In this document: positions 1 through 8,117 of the stretch, piece by piece | How the letters are laid out: every line of letters starts with the position of its first letter | Numbering within the stretch: the stretch's first letter is position 1 | Position numbers and translations under genes: made by a program | The notes under the pieces: generated by a model | Database searches by the model: none | Seen by the model: the letters and a program-made list of their open reading frames with translations, nothing else | Told to the model about the DNA's origin: nothing | Origin: Niastella populi | Lineage (GTDB): Bacteria; Bacteroidota; Bacteroidia; Chitinophagales; Chitinophagaceae | Assembly: GCF_002078015.1 (NCBI RefSeq) | Contig: NZ_LWBP01000002.1 | Location: 186,001 to 250,000 of the forward strand | DNA length: 64,000 bases | Direction of reading: 5' to 3'

Positions 1-1203
1 ATGGCCGAGATTAATGAACGGGTACCACTGGTAATGCCGGGCCGTATCCTTACCCAGCCAGGGAGTAATGGTTTCTTCTTTTGAATAAGCGTATGCCGCC
101 GTCAGATGTTTTTTAGAACCGTTCATTGCGGCTATGGATGCACCAGCCAGCTCCATATCATCTGCCCAGTTGTCTTCCTCATAAAAATAGGGTGAGCGCC
201 CCGGTGCGGTTTGGCACACCCCCGGTTTATCAACTCCCAATGCCCAGGCCGATAAAGCCCGATCCTGTAACAACGGATCTTTAAATAATTGGTACCCCAA
301 TGCAAAAGCGCTGGCAAACTTTCCGGCAGTAGAAGCCAGCCCGGTTGACCGGTTCTTATATTTTCCAAACCCCTGGGGTGTGCTGGTGCAGAAATAAACC
401 GGCCGTTCATACCCGCGGCCATAAAAACTATCCTCTTTGGGTATCCGCATACCCTGGTGATCGCGGTCATCGGCAATCTGGTTGAACATCCAGTTGCTGC
501 GCGGATGCATTTTCAATAACCAGTTCAATCCCCACCGTGCTTCATCCAGCACATCGGCGCGGTTGTTGCTGCCAGGCAAACCATTTGCCTGGTGACCATC
601 GCCAAATACTTTCGGAAAATCGCGATAAGCTGCTAACAAATGCCAGGTGGCATTGGCCGAAGTGGTAACGTATTGCAGGTAATCCGATGCATCGTGCCAG
701 CCGCCGCTGGCATCGATACGCGTACTATCGGGCATGGGACCATATAACGTATAACCGTCGTGGGTGTGACAACTATCTTTCAGGAACGGGTTGAACCCGC
801 TGCGCTGCTGGCGCAGATAACGTAAACAGAAATCGGCCGATCCTTTATACACCCCGGCGCCAATGGTAAATGCAGAAGAAGTGGCTGCGCCTGCTTTTAT
901 AATATACCGGCCAGGTTTTGTAAAGTTCGAAAAGTTCAACCGGGCGGTAAGTGTAAACGGGCCATAACCGCCAAAGGTTTTTTCAACCTTTGCGGTATAC
1001 ACCGTTTTACCGGTAACGGCATCGGCAATGGAAAAATCTGTTACCGGCGTTTGCGCTTTACTGCACCATACCGCCACTTTGCTGCTACCGGGCTTATAAC
1101 CTAATAAATTTATACGCACCCAGCTATTGGTTTGTGCGTTTACGGTAAACCCGGTTATGCTCAACTGTAAAACCACTATCAGCGACAAAATACCCTTTTT
1201 CAT
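1..1203 (-). CDS. Glycoside hydrolase family 9 protein (C-terminus beyond window)
   Basis: Open frame of 401 codons running off the left edge, read directly from the reverse strand. A signal peptide occupies about residues 1-23 (ends VNAQ). A cellulase N-terminal Ig-like domain follows at about 26-115 (VRINLLGYKPGSSKVAVW). The GH9 (alpha/alpha)6 barrel starts near 118, with the catalytic-Asp segment GGWHDASDYLQY at 168-178; the two Asp of DASD would position the nucleophilic water. The proton-donor Glu lies in the missing part. Known family role: inverting endoglucanase or exo-glucosidase acting on beta-glucans; the substrate cannot be read here. The protein is probably exported to the periplasm or surface. 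The next upstream gene on the same strand ends 23 bp before the ATG, so the two are probably co-transcribed. Confidence 0.9.
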   Translation of the reverse strand, partial: MKKGILSLIVVLQLSITGFTVNAQTNSWVRINLLGYKPGSSKVAVWCSKAQTPVTDFSIADAVTGKTVYTAKVEKTFGGYGPFTLTARLNFSNFTKPGRYIIKAGAATSSAFTIGAGVYKGSADFCLRYLRQQRSGFNPFLKDSCHTHDGYTLYGPMPDSTRIDASGGWHDASDYLQYVTTSANATWHLLAAYRDFPKVFGDGHQANGLPGSNNRADVLDEARWGLNWLLKMHPRSNWMFNQIADDRDHQGMRIPKEDSFYGRGYERPVYFCTSTPQGFGKYKNRSTGLASTAGKFASAFALGYQLFKDPLLQDRALSAWALGVDKPGVCQTAPGRSPYFYEEDNWADDMELAGASIAAMNGSKKHLTAAYAYSKEETITPWLGKDTARHYQWYPFINLGH

Positions 1204-1226
1204 TTGCTGCATTCCTGATAATCTTT

Positions 1227-2474
1227 TTAATTATTATAATCGAACTGAAAAGCGCTCAGATCAGGCATATGTTTTCTTTTTCTTTTCAGCTCGTACTGAT
1301 AAATGATGTTTCCCATCTCTTTGAAAAAGGGATAGCCTGTTTCAACGTACTCGTATTTATCATCGTTTAAAACCCCATCGCTGTTTACGTAAATGGTGCC
1401 GCTTACCATAAACTCGATCCTGTTTTTAAAATCAACGATGTACGCCACATCGGTAAGGAAACCATACGACCAGCCGGTTTTGTTGAATACGCGGATGTAA
1501 GATGGAATTTTACTTCGCCATGCTTTGAACATAAAGAACTTGGTATAGCTGTCGAAGAATTCGGTAGTGTCGTAATGCGGGTGATCGCTTTCCGATGGCA
1601 GCCTGCTCATGCACTTATGCAGAAAAGTATAGTCATCGGCTTGCAGCCGGAAACGCTTTTCAGCAGGAATTGAATTGGGAAATAAAACCGACTGCAATAC
1701 CTGCTGCATATCTTCCAGCGGAAAATTATTATGCGTGGTGAAATCCATGGGTGATCTTATAAGGCTGTCGTGCCGGTTGTAATGCGCCCGCCCTACCTGT
1801 AATTTCTTTTTAAAATTGAACGGAACCGGGCTAAAACCCGCCAGTTGTGCATACAACAAACTATCGCCCTGCATAAACCTAATTGGATTGGTATGGCGGT
1901 TCTCATCTTCATTCATGGTCACAAAACGGCGGGTAATGCGGGTATCGTTATAACCCATTTGCCATAACCGCTCATTCAATCGCTGCTGACCAACAAATTC
2001 ATACAGGCGGTTATAGGCATCGTTATCGCTTACCAGGAAGATCTTTTTTACATAGTGGGCAACGGAGGGTAAATAGTTGGCCGCACTGCTGTCGTACCGC
2101 ACTTTTGTCTGGCGGCTGTAAGCGCTATCGGTAAACATGGTGGTGTATTTATCGACGCCATACTTACTCAGGGTATTTATTTTTTCCAGGGCCAGTACGG
2201 CGGTCGGCAGCTTTACCATCGATGCCGGGTTAAAGTATTCATTGCGGTTGAGCCTGAAATAATAGTTGGTGAAATGCGGCTGGTTATTTCTGTCGCGGTC
2301 GATCCTGGTATAGATGAACTGGTAATGAAATGTGTCGGGCTGGTTCAATATCTCTTTCAAAAACGGCGACGCCTGCTGCCTGATCATTTTTTCAAGCCAT
2401 GTATCGGTTTTGCTTTGCGCCAAAGCCACACATGCGGTTGCCAACAAAACCGTTATTAACACAGATTGTTTCAT
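1227..2474 (-). CDS. Class-A beta-lactamase-fold serine hydrolase, exported
   Basis: 415 residues from the ATG at 2474; a TTG two codons upstream is a less likely start. Signal peptide about 1-20 (ends VALAQ). The three serine-transferase motifs are visible: SMVK at 85-88 (nucleophile and general base), SDN in LVSDNDAYNRLYE, and KTG in NKTGWSYG. This matches the beta-lactamase2 / penicillin-binding-like family. Members include beta-lactamases and DD-peptidase-like hydrolases, and antibiotic hydrolysis cannot be inferred here: the protein is longer than class A enzymes (about 290 aa) and has a long insertion between SDN and KTG. It lies 23 bp before the GH9 gene on the same strand, so a shared transcript is likely. 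Confidence 0.85.
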   Translation of the reverse strand: MKQSVLITVLLATACVALAQSKTDTWLEKMIRQQASPFLKEILNQPDTFHYQFIYTRIDRDRNNQPHFTNYYFRLNRNEYFNPASMVKLPTAVLALEKINTLSKYGVDKYTTMFTDSAYSRQTKVRYDSSAANYLPSVAHYVKKIFLVSDNDAYNRLYEFVGQQRLNERLWQMGYNDTRITRRFVTMNEDENRHTNPIRFMQGDSLLYAQLAGFSPVPFNFKKKLQVGRAHYNRHDSLIRSPMDFTTHNNFPLEDMQQVLQSVLFPNSIPAEKRFRLQADDYTFLHKCMSRLPSESDHPHYDTTEFFDSYTKFFMFKAWRSKIPSYIRVFNKTGWSYGFLTDVAYIVDFKNRIEFMVSGTIYVNSDGVLNDDKYEYVETGYPFFKEMGNIIYQYELKRKRKHMPDLSAFQFDYNN

Positions 2475-2539
2475 GGGCAAAAGTTACAAACAAAATAAAC
2501 CGCGGGATAATTTTTTACAACGCAGAATCTTGCAAGGCG

Positions 2540-2705
2540 GTTGAAAAGTTGACAAGTTAACAGGTTGTTAAGGGCTTTAAATGCCTGCTTACCGACAAGT
2601 ACTGAGCAATCCGCCACCAGGCGCCAGCACTGACGGGTTTCCGCTAACAACTGAATAACTCAATAACTGAAAAACTCCCTCTATCAACCATATCAACTTT
2701 TCAAC
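2540..2705. repeat. Octamer repeat element with 13-bp terminal inverted repeats
   Basis: The left end reads GTTGAAAA GTTGACAA GTTAACAG GTTG in strict 8-bp register. The right end reads CAACTGAA TAACTCAA TAACTGAA and finishes TCAACTTTTCAAC. The outermost 13 bp (2540-2552 and 2693-2705) are exact reverse complements. The element fills the divergent gap between the serine hydrolase and the fumarylacetoacetate-hydrolase-family gene. The 20-mer GTTGACAAGTTAACAGGTTG recurs exactly at 15538-15557. Confidence 0.8.
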
Positions 2706-2735
2706 TACATTGCATCCTCTAAAATACTGCCATAC

Positions 2736-3770
2736 ATGAAACTTGTTTCTTATCTCAGCGAAGGTCACGACCGTGTAGCCATCCTGGTTGATGGATTACT
2801 ATATGATGCCGAAGTGCTGCACCCCGATCTGCCACAGAATATGAGTATGTTCCTAAGCTATTGGGAAGACGCTTATTCCATGGCGCTTGGCGGAGAAATG
2901 ATGATCAGGGAAGGAAAGATCCCCAAAAGCAAAGGTTTTGCGTACGATAGCGTCACTATCCTGGCGCCGGTTCCCTTTCCCACCTCCTGCCGCGACGGGT
3001 ATGCTTTCCGCCAGCATGTGGAAGCGGCCCGCCGCAACCGCAAAGCGCCCATGATCCCCGAGTTCGATCAATACCCCATCTTTTATTTTACCAATCATCA
3101 CAGTATACAGGGGCCAGGCAATATCCAATGCATGCCCGACCATTTCGAAAAACTCGATTTTGAACTGGAAGTAGCCATTGTCGTTTCAAAACAGGGCCGC
3201 AACATCAGGGCGGAAGAGGCAGATGAATATATTGGCGGACTGATGATCATGAACGATATGAGCGCCCGCCGTTTGCAAATGGAAGAAATGCTGCTGAACC
3301 TCGGTCCTGCCAAAGGAAAGGACTTCAGTACGGTAATTGGTCCCTGGCTGGTAACCCTCGATGAACTGGCCCCGTTTGAAGTACCGGCCCAGCCCGGACA
3401 TACCGGCAAAAACTTCAACCTGCGTATGCAATGCCGCGTAAATGGCAAACAGGTGAGCGATGGCAATATGAAAGATATGAACTGGACCTTTGCCGAGATC
3501 ATCGAGCGTGCATCTTATGGAGTTGACCTGTACCCCGGCGATGTAATTGGCAGTGGCACCGTTGGCACCGGATGTTTTCTTGAACTGAATGGCACGGGCA
3601 AACTGAACGACCCCAATTACCAGGAACAATGGCTGCAGCCCGGCGATGTGGTTGAACTGGAAATTGACGGACTGGGTATTCTCACCAACACCATTGTGCA
3701 GGAAGAAGACGATTTTTCACTGCTGGCCATAAAGAAATCCCAGGCGCCTGCGGATGGTAAAAACAATTAA
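2736..3770 (+). CDS. Fumarylacetoacetate hydrolase family protein
   Basis: 344 residues, cytoplasmic. The FAH C-terminal fold covers about 75-330. Metal-binding acidic residues are visible in LDFELEVAIVV (about 138-148), followed by MNDMSARRLQ and GKDFSTVIGPWLVT. Family members hydrolyse or decarboxylate beta-diketo acids using Mg2+ or Ca2+; true fumarylacetoacetase acts last in tyrosine/homogentisate degradation. The flavin reductase gene starts 28 bp downstream on the same strand, so an aromatic-degradation role is plausible. No homogentisate dioxygenase is in the window, so the exact substrate is open. Confidence 0.85.
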   Translation: MKLVSYLSEGHDRVAILVDGLLYDAEVLHPDLPQNMSMFLSYWEDAYSMALGGEMMIREGKIPKSKGFAYDSVTILAPVPFPTSCRDGYAFRQHVEAARRNRKAPMIPEFDQYPIFYFTNHHSIQGPGNIQCMPDHFEKLDFELEVAIVVSKQGRNIRAEEADEYIGGLMIMNDMSARRLQMEEMLLNLGPAKGKDFSTVIGPWLVTLDELAPFEVPAQPGHTGKNFNLRMQCRVNGKQVSDGNMKDMNWTFAEIIERASYGVDLYPGDVIGSGTVGTGCFLELNGTGKLNDPNYQEQWLQPGDVVELEIDGLGILTNTIVQEEDDFSLLAIKKSQAPADGKNN

Positions 3771-3798
3771 CTGACATTTATTATCACATTAGAGTATT

Positions 3799-4680
3799 AT
3801 GGTTTTAGATCTTAAAGAACTAACTCCGGTGCTGCGGCAGAATTACCTGCAGCGCGCTATTGCGCCGCGGCCTATCTGTTTTGCCAGTACAATTGACAAA
3901 GCGGGCAATGTAAACCTGAGCCCGTTCAGTTTTTTCAACTTATTCTCGAGCAACCCGCCGATAGTGATCTTTTCACCTTCCCGCCGGGTACGTGACAATA
4001 CAACCAAACACAGTTTGCAAAATGTACTGGAAGTGCCCGAAGTGGTGATCAATATTGTCGATTACGACATGGTGTACCAAACCAGTTTGGCCAGCTGCGA
4101 ATTCCCTAAAGAAGTGAATGAATTCACCAAGGCAGGTTTTACAGCCGAAGCGGCAACACTGGTAAAACCGCCGATGGTAAAGGAAAGCAAAATAAAAATG
4201 GAATGCCGGGTACAGGAAGTAAAACCCCTCGGTGCCGAAGGCGGCGCAGGCAACCTGGTCATTTGCGAAGTACTGCGTATGCATATTGCCGATGAACTGC
4301 TGAATGAAAACAAAATGATCGATCAGCGTAAACTGCATCACGTGGCAAGGCTGGGCGGCGACTGGTATTGCAAAGTTGATGAAACCAATCTTTTCCAGGT
4401 TGAAAAACCCAATACCCAACTGGGTATTGGAGTAGATGCGCTGCCCGCGCCCATCAAAAACAGTAAAATTCTTACCGGTAATAACCTCGGCCAGCTAGGC
4501 AATGTGCATGAAATGCCGGTTATCGATCCGGCTTTTGACGATGCCCAACTAAAAAACATTTTTCAGTATTACGCGGTAAACCCCGCCGATATGGAAATCG
4601 AATTACATACGTATGCCCAAAAACTGCTGAATGCAGGCAAAGTACAGGAAGCCTGGCAGGTGTTGCTGGCGCTTAACTAG
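3799..4680 (+). CDS. Flavin reductase family (FMN-binding split barrel) protein
   Basis: 293 residues. The flavin-reductase-like split barrel covers about 15-200, with the characteristic start RAIAPRPICFASTIDKAGNVNLSPFSFF and the S-x-x-P-x-x motif SSNPPIVIFSPS in the FMN site. The C-terminal ~90 residues carry no recognised domain. Proteins of this type reduce FMN with NAD(P)H, often to feed an oxygenase, or act as flavoprotein oxidoreductases. It follows the FAH-family gene by 28 bp, so both probably share a transcript. Its stop is immediately followed by a heptamer array instead of a T-tract terminator. Confidence 0.85.
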   Translation: MVLDLKELTPVLRQNYLQRAIAPRPICFASTIDKAGNVNLSPFSFFNLFSSNPPIVIFSPSRRVRDNTTKHSLQNVLEVPEVVINIVDYDMVYQTSLASCEFPKEVNEFTKAGFTAEAATLVKPPMVKESKIKMECRVQEVKPLGAEGGAGNLVICEVLRMHIADELLNENKMIDQRKLHHVARLGGDWYCKVDETNLFQVEKPNTQLGIGVDALPAPIKNSKILTGNNLGQLGNVHEMPVIDPAFDDAQLKNIFQYYAVNPADMEIELHTYAQKLLNAGKVQEAWQVLLALN

Positions 4681-4791
4681 TTACCAGTTACCGGCTGCCT
4701 GTTGCCAGGGCATTTACCCGGTAACCGGCAACTCGTAACCGGTGCTATTCTTCCGATAACCGGCCCCTTGTACCGGGTAACCTTTCCCCGG
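4681..4791. repeat. Heptamer array (TTACCGG type), inverted arms
   Basis: Starts at the base after the flavin reductase stop codon. The left arm reads TTACCAG TTACCGG CTGCCTG TTGCCAG in 7-bp register. The right arm has the complementary words CCGGTAA CCGGCAA CTCGTAA CCGGTGC and a further degenerate stretch (GATAACCGG, GGGTAACC). The array ends at the lysS promoter. The word GGTTACCGGG also occurs in the array at 61158-61236. Confidence 0.7.
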
Positions 4792-4822
4792 TTGTTTGTG
4801 TGCCCCGTAACAAGTACCTTTG
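4791..4822 (+). promoter_or_regulatory. Bacteroidota-type promoter of lysS
   Basis: The -33 element GTTG (4791-4794) is followed after 20 bp by TACCTTTG (4815-4822), matching the -7 consensus TAnnTTTG. The start site would fall near 4829, about 13 bp before the ATG at 4842. This rules against the upstream in-frame GTG at 4800 as the start. Confidence 0.65.
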
Positions 4823-4841
4823 CAGCCGCATTTGCAATTTT

Positions 4842-6392
4842 ATGAGTACACAACATTTGTCAGAACAGGAGATCATTCGACGCGAAAAATTACAGGAATT
4901 ACAAAAGCTGGGTATCGATCCTTACCCCGCGCCATTGTACCCCGTTAACACTACTGCTGCCTACATTCTGGAGCATTATAAGGGTGAAGAAAATAAAGCC
5001 GACTTTGCCAATGTATGCCTGGCCGGCCGTATCATGAGTATCAACGATATGGGCAAGGCTTCTTTTGCCAAGTTGCAGGATAGCACAGGAAGAATTCAAA
5101 TATACATTAAACGCGACGAGATTTGCCCCGGTGAAGACAAAACGCTGTATGCCAAAGTTTGGAAACACCTCACCGATATGGGAGATATCATTGGGGTTAA
5201 AGGATATGTTTTCACCACCAAAACCGGTGAAACCTCTGTACACGTTACCGAATTTACCTTCCTTACCAAATCGTTGAAACCATTACCTGTCGTAAAGGTA
5301 AAAGACGGGGAAGCTTTTGACGAAGTAACCGATCCCGAGTTCCGCTACCGCCAGCGATATGCCGACCTCATCATCAATCCGCAGGTGAAGGATACGTTTA
5401 CAAAACGCACCAGGCTCATCAATACCATTCGTGATTTCCTGAATGAACAGGGCGCGCTGGAAGTTGATACCCCGGTATTGCAATCCATTCCCGGTGGCGC
5501 CGCCGCCCGTCCGTTCGTTACGCATCACAATGCGCTCGATGTGCCTTTTTACCTGCGTATAGCCAATGAGCTGTACCTGAAACGCCTTATCGTAGGCGGG
5601 TTCGACTGGGTGTATGAATTCAGCCGCAACTTCCGCAATGAGGGTATGGACCGCACCCATAACCCCGAGTTTACCGTTCTTGAATGGTATACCGCCTACA
5701 AGGATTATTTCTGGATGATGGAGATCACAGAACAGTTGTTTGAAAAAATAGCGCTGGCGCTTCATGGCACCACAACCGTACAGGTAGGTGATAAAGAAAT
5801 AAACTTCAAAGCGCCGTTCAGGCGCATTAGCATATACGATGCCATTAAAGAACATACAGGCATCGACGTAAGCGCAATGAATGAAGAACAACTGCGCGAG
5901 GTATGTAAAAAGCTGAACATTCATACCGATGCAAGCATGGGTAAAGGGAAACTGATCGATGAACTGTTCGGCACAAAATGCGAAGGTCATTATGTGCAAC
6001 CTACATTCATCATCGACTACCCCATTGAAATGAGCCCGCTTACCAAAAAGCATCGCAGTAAACCGGGACTGGTTGAGCGTTTTGAGCTGATGGTTAATGG
6101 GAAAGAGATCGCCAATGCCTACACCGAGCTGAACGACCCCATCGATCAGCGCGAACGTTTTGAAGAACAGGCCGAGCTACTGAAACGCGGTGATGATGAA
6201 GCCATGTTTATCGACGGCGATTTTTTGCGGGCACTTGAATACGGTATGCCGCCCACATCGGGTATCGGTATTGGTATCGACCGCCTGGTTATGCTCATGA
6301 CCAACCAGCCATCCATCCAGGATGTATTGCTGTTCCCGCAAATGCGGCCTGAGAAAACAGGAGAGAAAACAACTGAAAAAACAGAACAATAG
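4842..6392 (+). CDS. lysS: Lysyl-tRNA synthetase, class II
   Basis: 516 residues, close to the bacterial LysRS length (about 505). It charges tRNA-Lys with lysine using ATP in the cytoplasm. An N-terminal OB-fold anticodon-binding domain covers about 45-160 (VCLAGRIMSINDMGKASFAKL). The class II catalytic domain follows with motif 2 (FRNEGMDRTHNPEFTVLEWY) and motif 3 (SGIGIGIDRLVMLM) near the C-terminus. The start at ATG 4842 gives the usual MSTQHLSEQEIIRREKL beginning and agrees with the promoter at 4791-4822. It is monocistronic, closed by hairpins downstream. The C-terminal tail is rich in Thr, Glu and Lys, as is common in this phylum. Confidence 0.97.
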   Translation: MSTQHLSEQEIIRREKLQELQKLGIDPYPAPLYPVNTTAAYILEHYKGEENKADFANVCLAGRIMSINDMGKASFAKLQDSTGRIQIYIKRDEICPGEDKTLYAKVWKHLTDMGDIIGVKGYVFTTKTGETSVHVTEFTFLTKSLKPLPVVKVKDGEAFDEVTDPEFRYRQRYADLIINPQVKDTFTKRTRLINTIRDFLNEQGALEVDTPVLQSIPGGAAARPFVTHHNALDVPFYLRIANELYLKRLIVGGFDWVYEFSRNFRNEGMDRTHNPEFTVLEWYTAYKDYFWMMEITEQLFEKIALALHGTTTVQVGDKEINFKAPFRRISIYDAIKEHTGIDVSAMNEEQLREVCKKLNIHTDASMGKGKLIDELFGTKCEGHYVQPTFIIDYPIEMSPLTKKHRSKPGLVERFELMVNGKEIANAYTELNDPIDQRERFEEQAELLKRGDDEAMFIDGDFLRALEYGMPPTSGIGIGIDRLVMLMTNQPSIQDVLLFPQMRPEKTGEKTTEKTEQ

Positions 6393-6423
6393 TTGCGCTG
6401 AAACAGCATCATAATATTCTCTA

Positions 6424-6457
6424 CAACCCCAGTGGCACCAGCTGTTGGGGTTTTTTA
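6424..6457 (+). terminator. Intrinsic terminator of lysS
   Basis: AACCCCA (6425-6431) pairs with TGGGGTT (6446-6452), followed by TTTTATTA. It lies 32 bp after the lysS stop. Confidence 0.75.
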
Positions 6458-6512
6458 TTATAGCCTTCCGGTAACGACAATCACATTAGAAGCCATGACT
6501 GGTACATATCGG

Positions 6513-6539
6513 GCCCCCCGATCAATCGGGGGGCTTTTT
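6513..6539. terminator. Strong GC hairpin between convergent lysS and SDR genes
   Basis: GCCCCCCGAT (6513-6522) and ATCGGGGGGC (6525-6534) form a perfect 10-bp inverted repeat followed by TTTTT. It is probably a second terminator for lysS; it lies 6 bp beyond the stop of the convergent SDR gene. Confidence 0.7.
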
Positions 6540-6545
6540 AATTTA

Positions 6546-7367
6546 CTATAAGAATAGATCGGGCATCAGCTTTTGACCGGGATTTACCGCATAATGTGTG
6601 AAATCGGTAATTCCCTGTTGTACCAGTATTTCTTCATCGATGAAGAAATTACCGGTACACTCCGCCGCCGGGCGTTGCATAATATGGTATGCGGCATCGG
6701 CTACGATCTCCGGTTTGCGGCTCCGTTGCACCATAATATCGCCGCCAACAATATTTTGAATAGCCGCAGTAGCAATGGTGGTCTTCGGCCACAGTGCATT
6801 TACCCCAATGCGGTGTGCTTTTAATTCTTCAGCAAGCCCCAATACGATCATGCTCATTCCAAACTTGCTGATAGTATAAGCCAGGAAACGGCCGAACCAT
6901 TCGGGATTTAATGTCAGCGGCGGAGATAGATTGAGGATATGCGCGTTGGTGCTTTTTTTCAACGCGGGTAAACACGTTTTGCTCATAAAAAAGGTGCCGC
7001 GAACATTTATGTCGTGCATCAGGTCCCAGCGTTTGGGTTCCATTTGTTCGGTAGGCAACAAATTAATGGCGCTTGCATTGTTGATCAGGATATCTATTCC
7101 GCCAAACTGGTCAACAGTTGTTTTCACTATCTGCTCGATGCTTTCTTCATAACGTATATCTCCCTGAATAGGAAGTACGCTGCCCGCGCCGGCTTTTAAG
7201 ATCTCTTCCGCTGCGGTGTAAATGGTTCCTTCAAGCTTAGGATGCGGTTCTGCTGTTTTTCCAACTATGGCAATATCGGCACCATCAGCTGCCAAACGCA
7301 ATGCGATCGCTTTTCCTATGCCGCGTGAACCTCCGGTAATAAGTACTTTCTTTCCTTTGAACTGCAT
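6546..7367 (-). CDS. Short-chain dehydrogenase/reductase (HSDL2-like)
   Basis: 273 residues, classical SDR length. The Rossmann cofactor motif TGGSRGIG is at 11-18, NNAS near residue 96, and the catalytic Tyr-x-x-x-Lys in YTISK near 168. The segment HILNLSPPLTLNP and the C-terminal pattern resemble the SDR part of human hydroxysteroid dehydrogenase-like protein 2, whose substrate is unclear. NAD(P)-dependent oxidation or reduction is expected in the cytoplasm. It stands alone, convergent with lysS, and a 750-bp gene-free gap lies upstream. Confidence 0.85.
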   Translation of the reverse strand: MQFKGKKVLITGGSRGIGKAIALRLAADGADIAIVGKTAEPHPKLEGTIYTAAEEILKAGAGSVLPIQGDIRYEESIEQIVKTTVDQFGGIDILINNASAINLLPTEQMEPKRWDLMHDINVRGTFFMSKTCLPALKKSTNAHILNLSPPLTLNPEWFGRFLAYTISKFGMSMIVLGLAEELKAHRIGVNALWPKTTIATAAIQNIVGGDIMVQRSRKPEIVADAAYHIMQRPAAECTGNFFIDEEILVQQGITDFTHYAVNPGQKLMPDLFL

Positions 7368-8117
7368 AGTATGTTGATTTTTTATTCGGGTGAATCAAAT
7401 GGAAGCGCGTTTACAAGTTATTCTAATTCAGTATCAAACAAAAACTAAAAGTATAAGCACATCAGCGCGCTCGTATATTTACTAGCTAATGGGTAATTTC
7501 TGAAATATATAAATCAAGCGTTTGTTCGCTTGCAAACACAAAATTTTAACAATATGTTTGTATACGTCAGATTGATCGATTCATAAGAACACCAATATCC
7601 AAACAAAAACCTCCCGATAATTATCGGGACCAACGATCCAAAGAAAAACCGAAAAAATCCAGAAAAACCAACCGGCCGTCCAACCGGTGAATCCAGATCC
7701 AACGAAAGACCAAAGTTCAAAAACCGATGTTCATGTAAAACCAGGTTCCTGAATCATTCAATTGATGACGCCAAAAATCCAGATTCGAAAAACCTAAGTC
7801 CAGGTATCCTTTGAAAATGAAGTAAAATTTGTACCTCCTGATGAACCCTGTTCCTTCTTGGTAAGGTTTAGTACAAACTTTTTGAACAATCCCGGAGTTC
7901 TTCCCGGGATTGTTTCTTTTTATACCTGTCCCAATTTACAAAAAACAAGAAGTCCGGAAGAAGCTGGCCGCTTTTGACGGTTTTACTTCTTCCGGACCCT
8001 CACCCTCATCTTACTTTACCCACACTCCTTCAGGCCAAACCCCCTTTCACTTTGTGGTTTTTCCGTACTCAGGCAGGGTGGTTTTTCAGGCTGATTATTT
8101 TTGCTCCGGTTCCGGCA
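7368..8117. other. Gene-free stretch with an orphan terminator
   Basis: No credible coding sequence on either strand. It holds a short palindrome (TCCCGATAATTATCGGGA, 7610-7627), a C/A-rich zone (about 7560-7810) with loosely repeated ATCCA, CCAA and AAAACC words that may be a decayed heptamer array, and a plus-strand terminator at 7885-7921 with no plus-strand gene in front of it. Confidence 0.6.
7885..7921 (+). terminator. Orphan intrinsic terminator, possible small RNA end
   Basis: AACAATCCCGG (7885-7895) and CCGGGATTGTT (7904-7914) form a perfect 11-bp stem with an 8-nt loop, followed by TCTTTTT. The U-tract exists only on the plus strand, yet both flanking genes are on the minus strand. 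An unannotated plus-strand transcript, perhaps a small RNA, may end here. Confidence 0.6.

Noticed and set aside
132-476. Short minus-strand open frame at the left edge
   Set aside because: It lies in another frame inside the GH9 gene, which is continuous to the window edge.
4800-4841. Longer lysS start at GTG 4800
   Set aside because: The consensus promoter -7 box (4815-4822) lies inside this extension, and homologues start at MSTQ-like sequence.
5283-6053. 256-codon frame antisense to lysS
   Set aside because: A shadow of the lysS reading frame; no recognisable domain.
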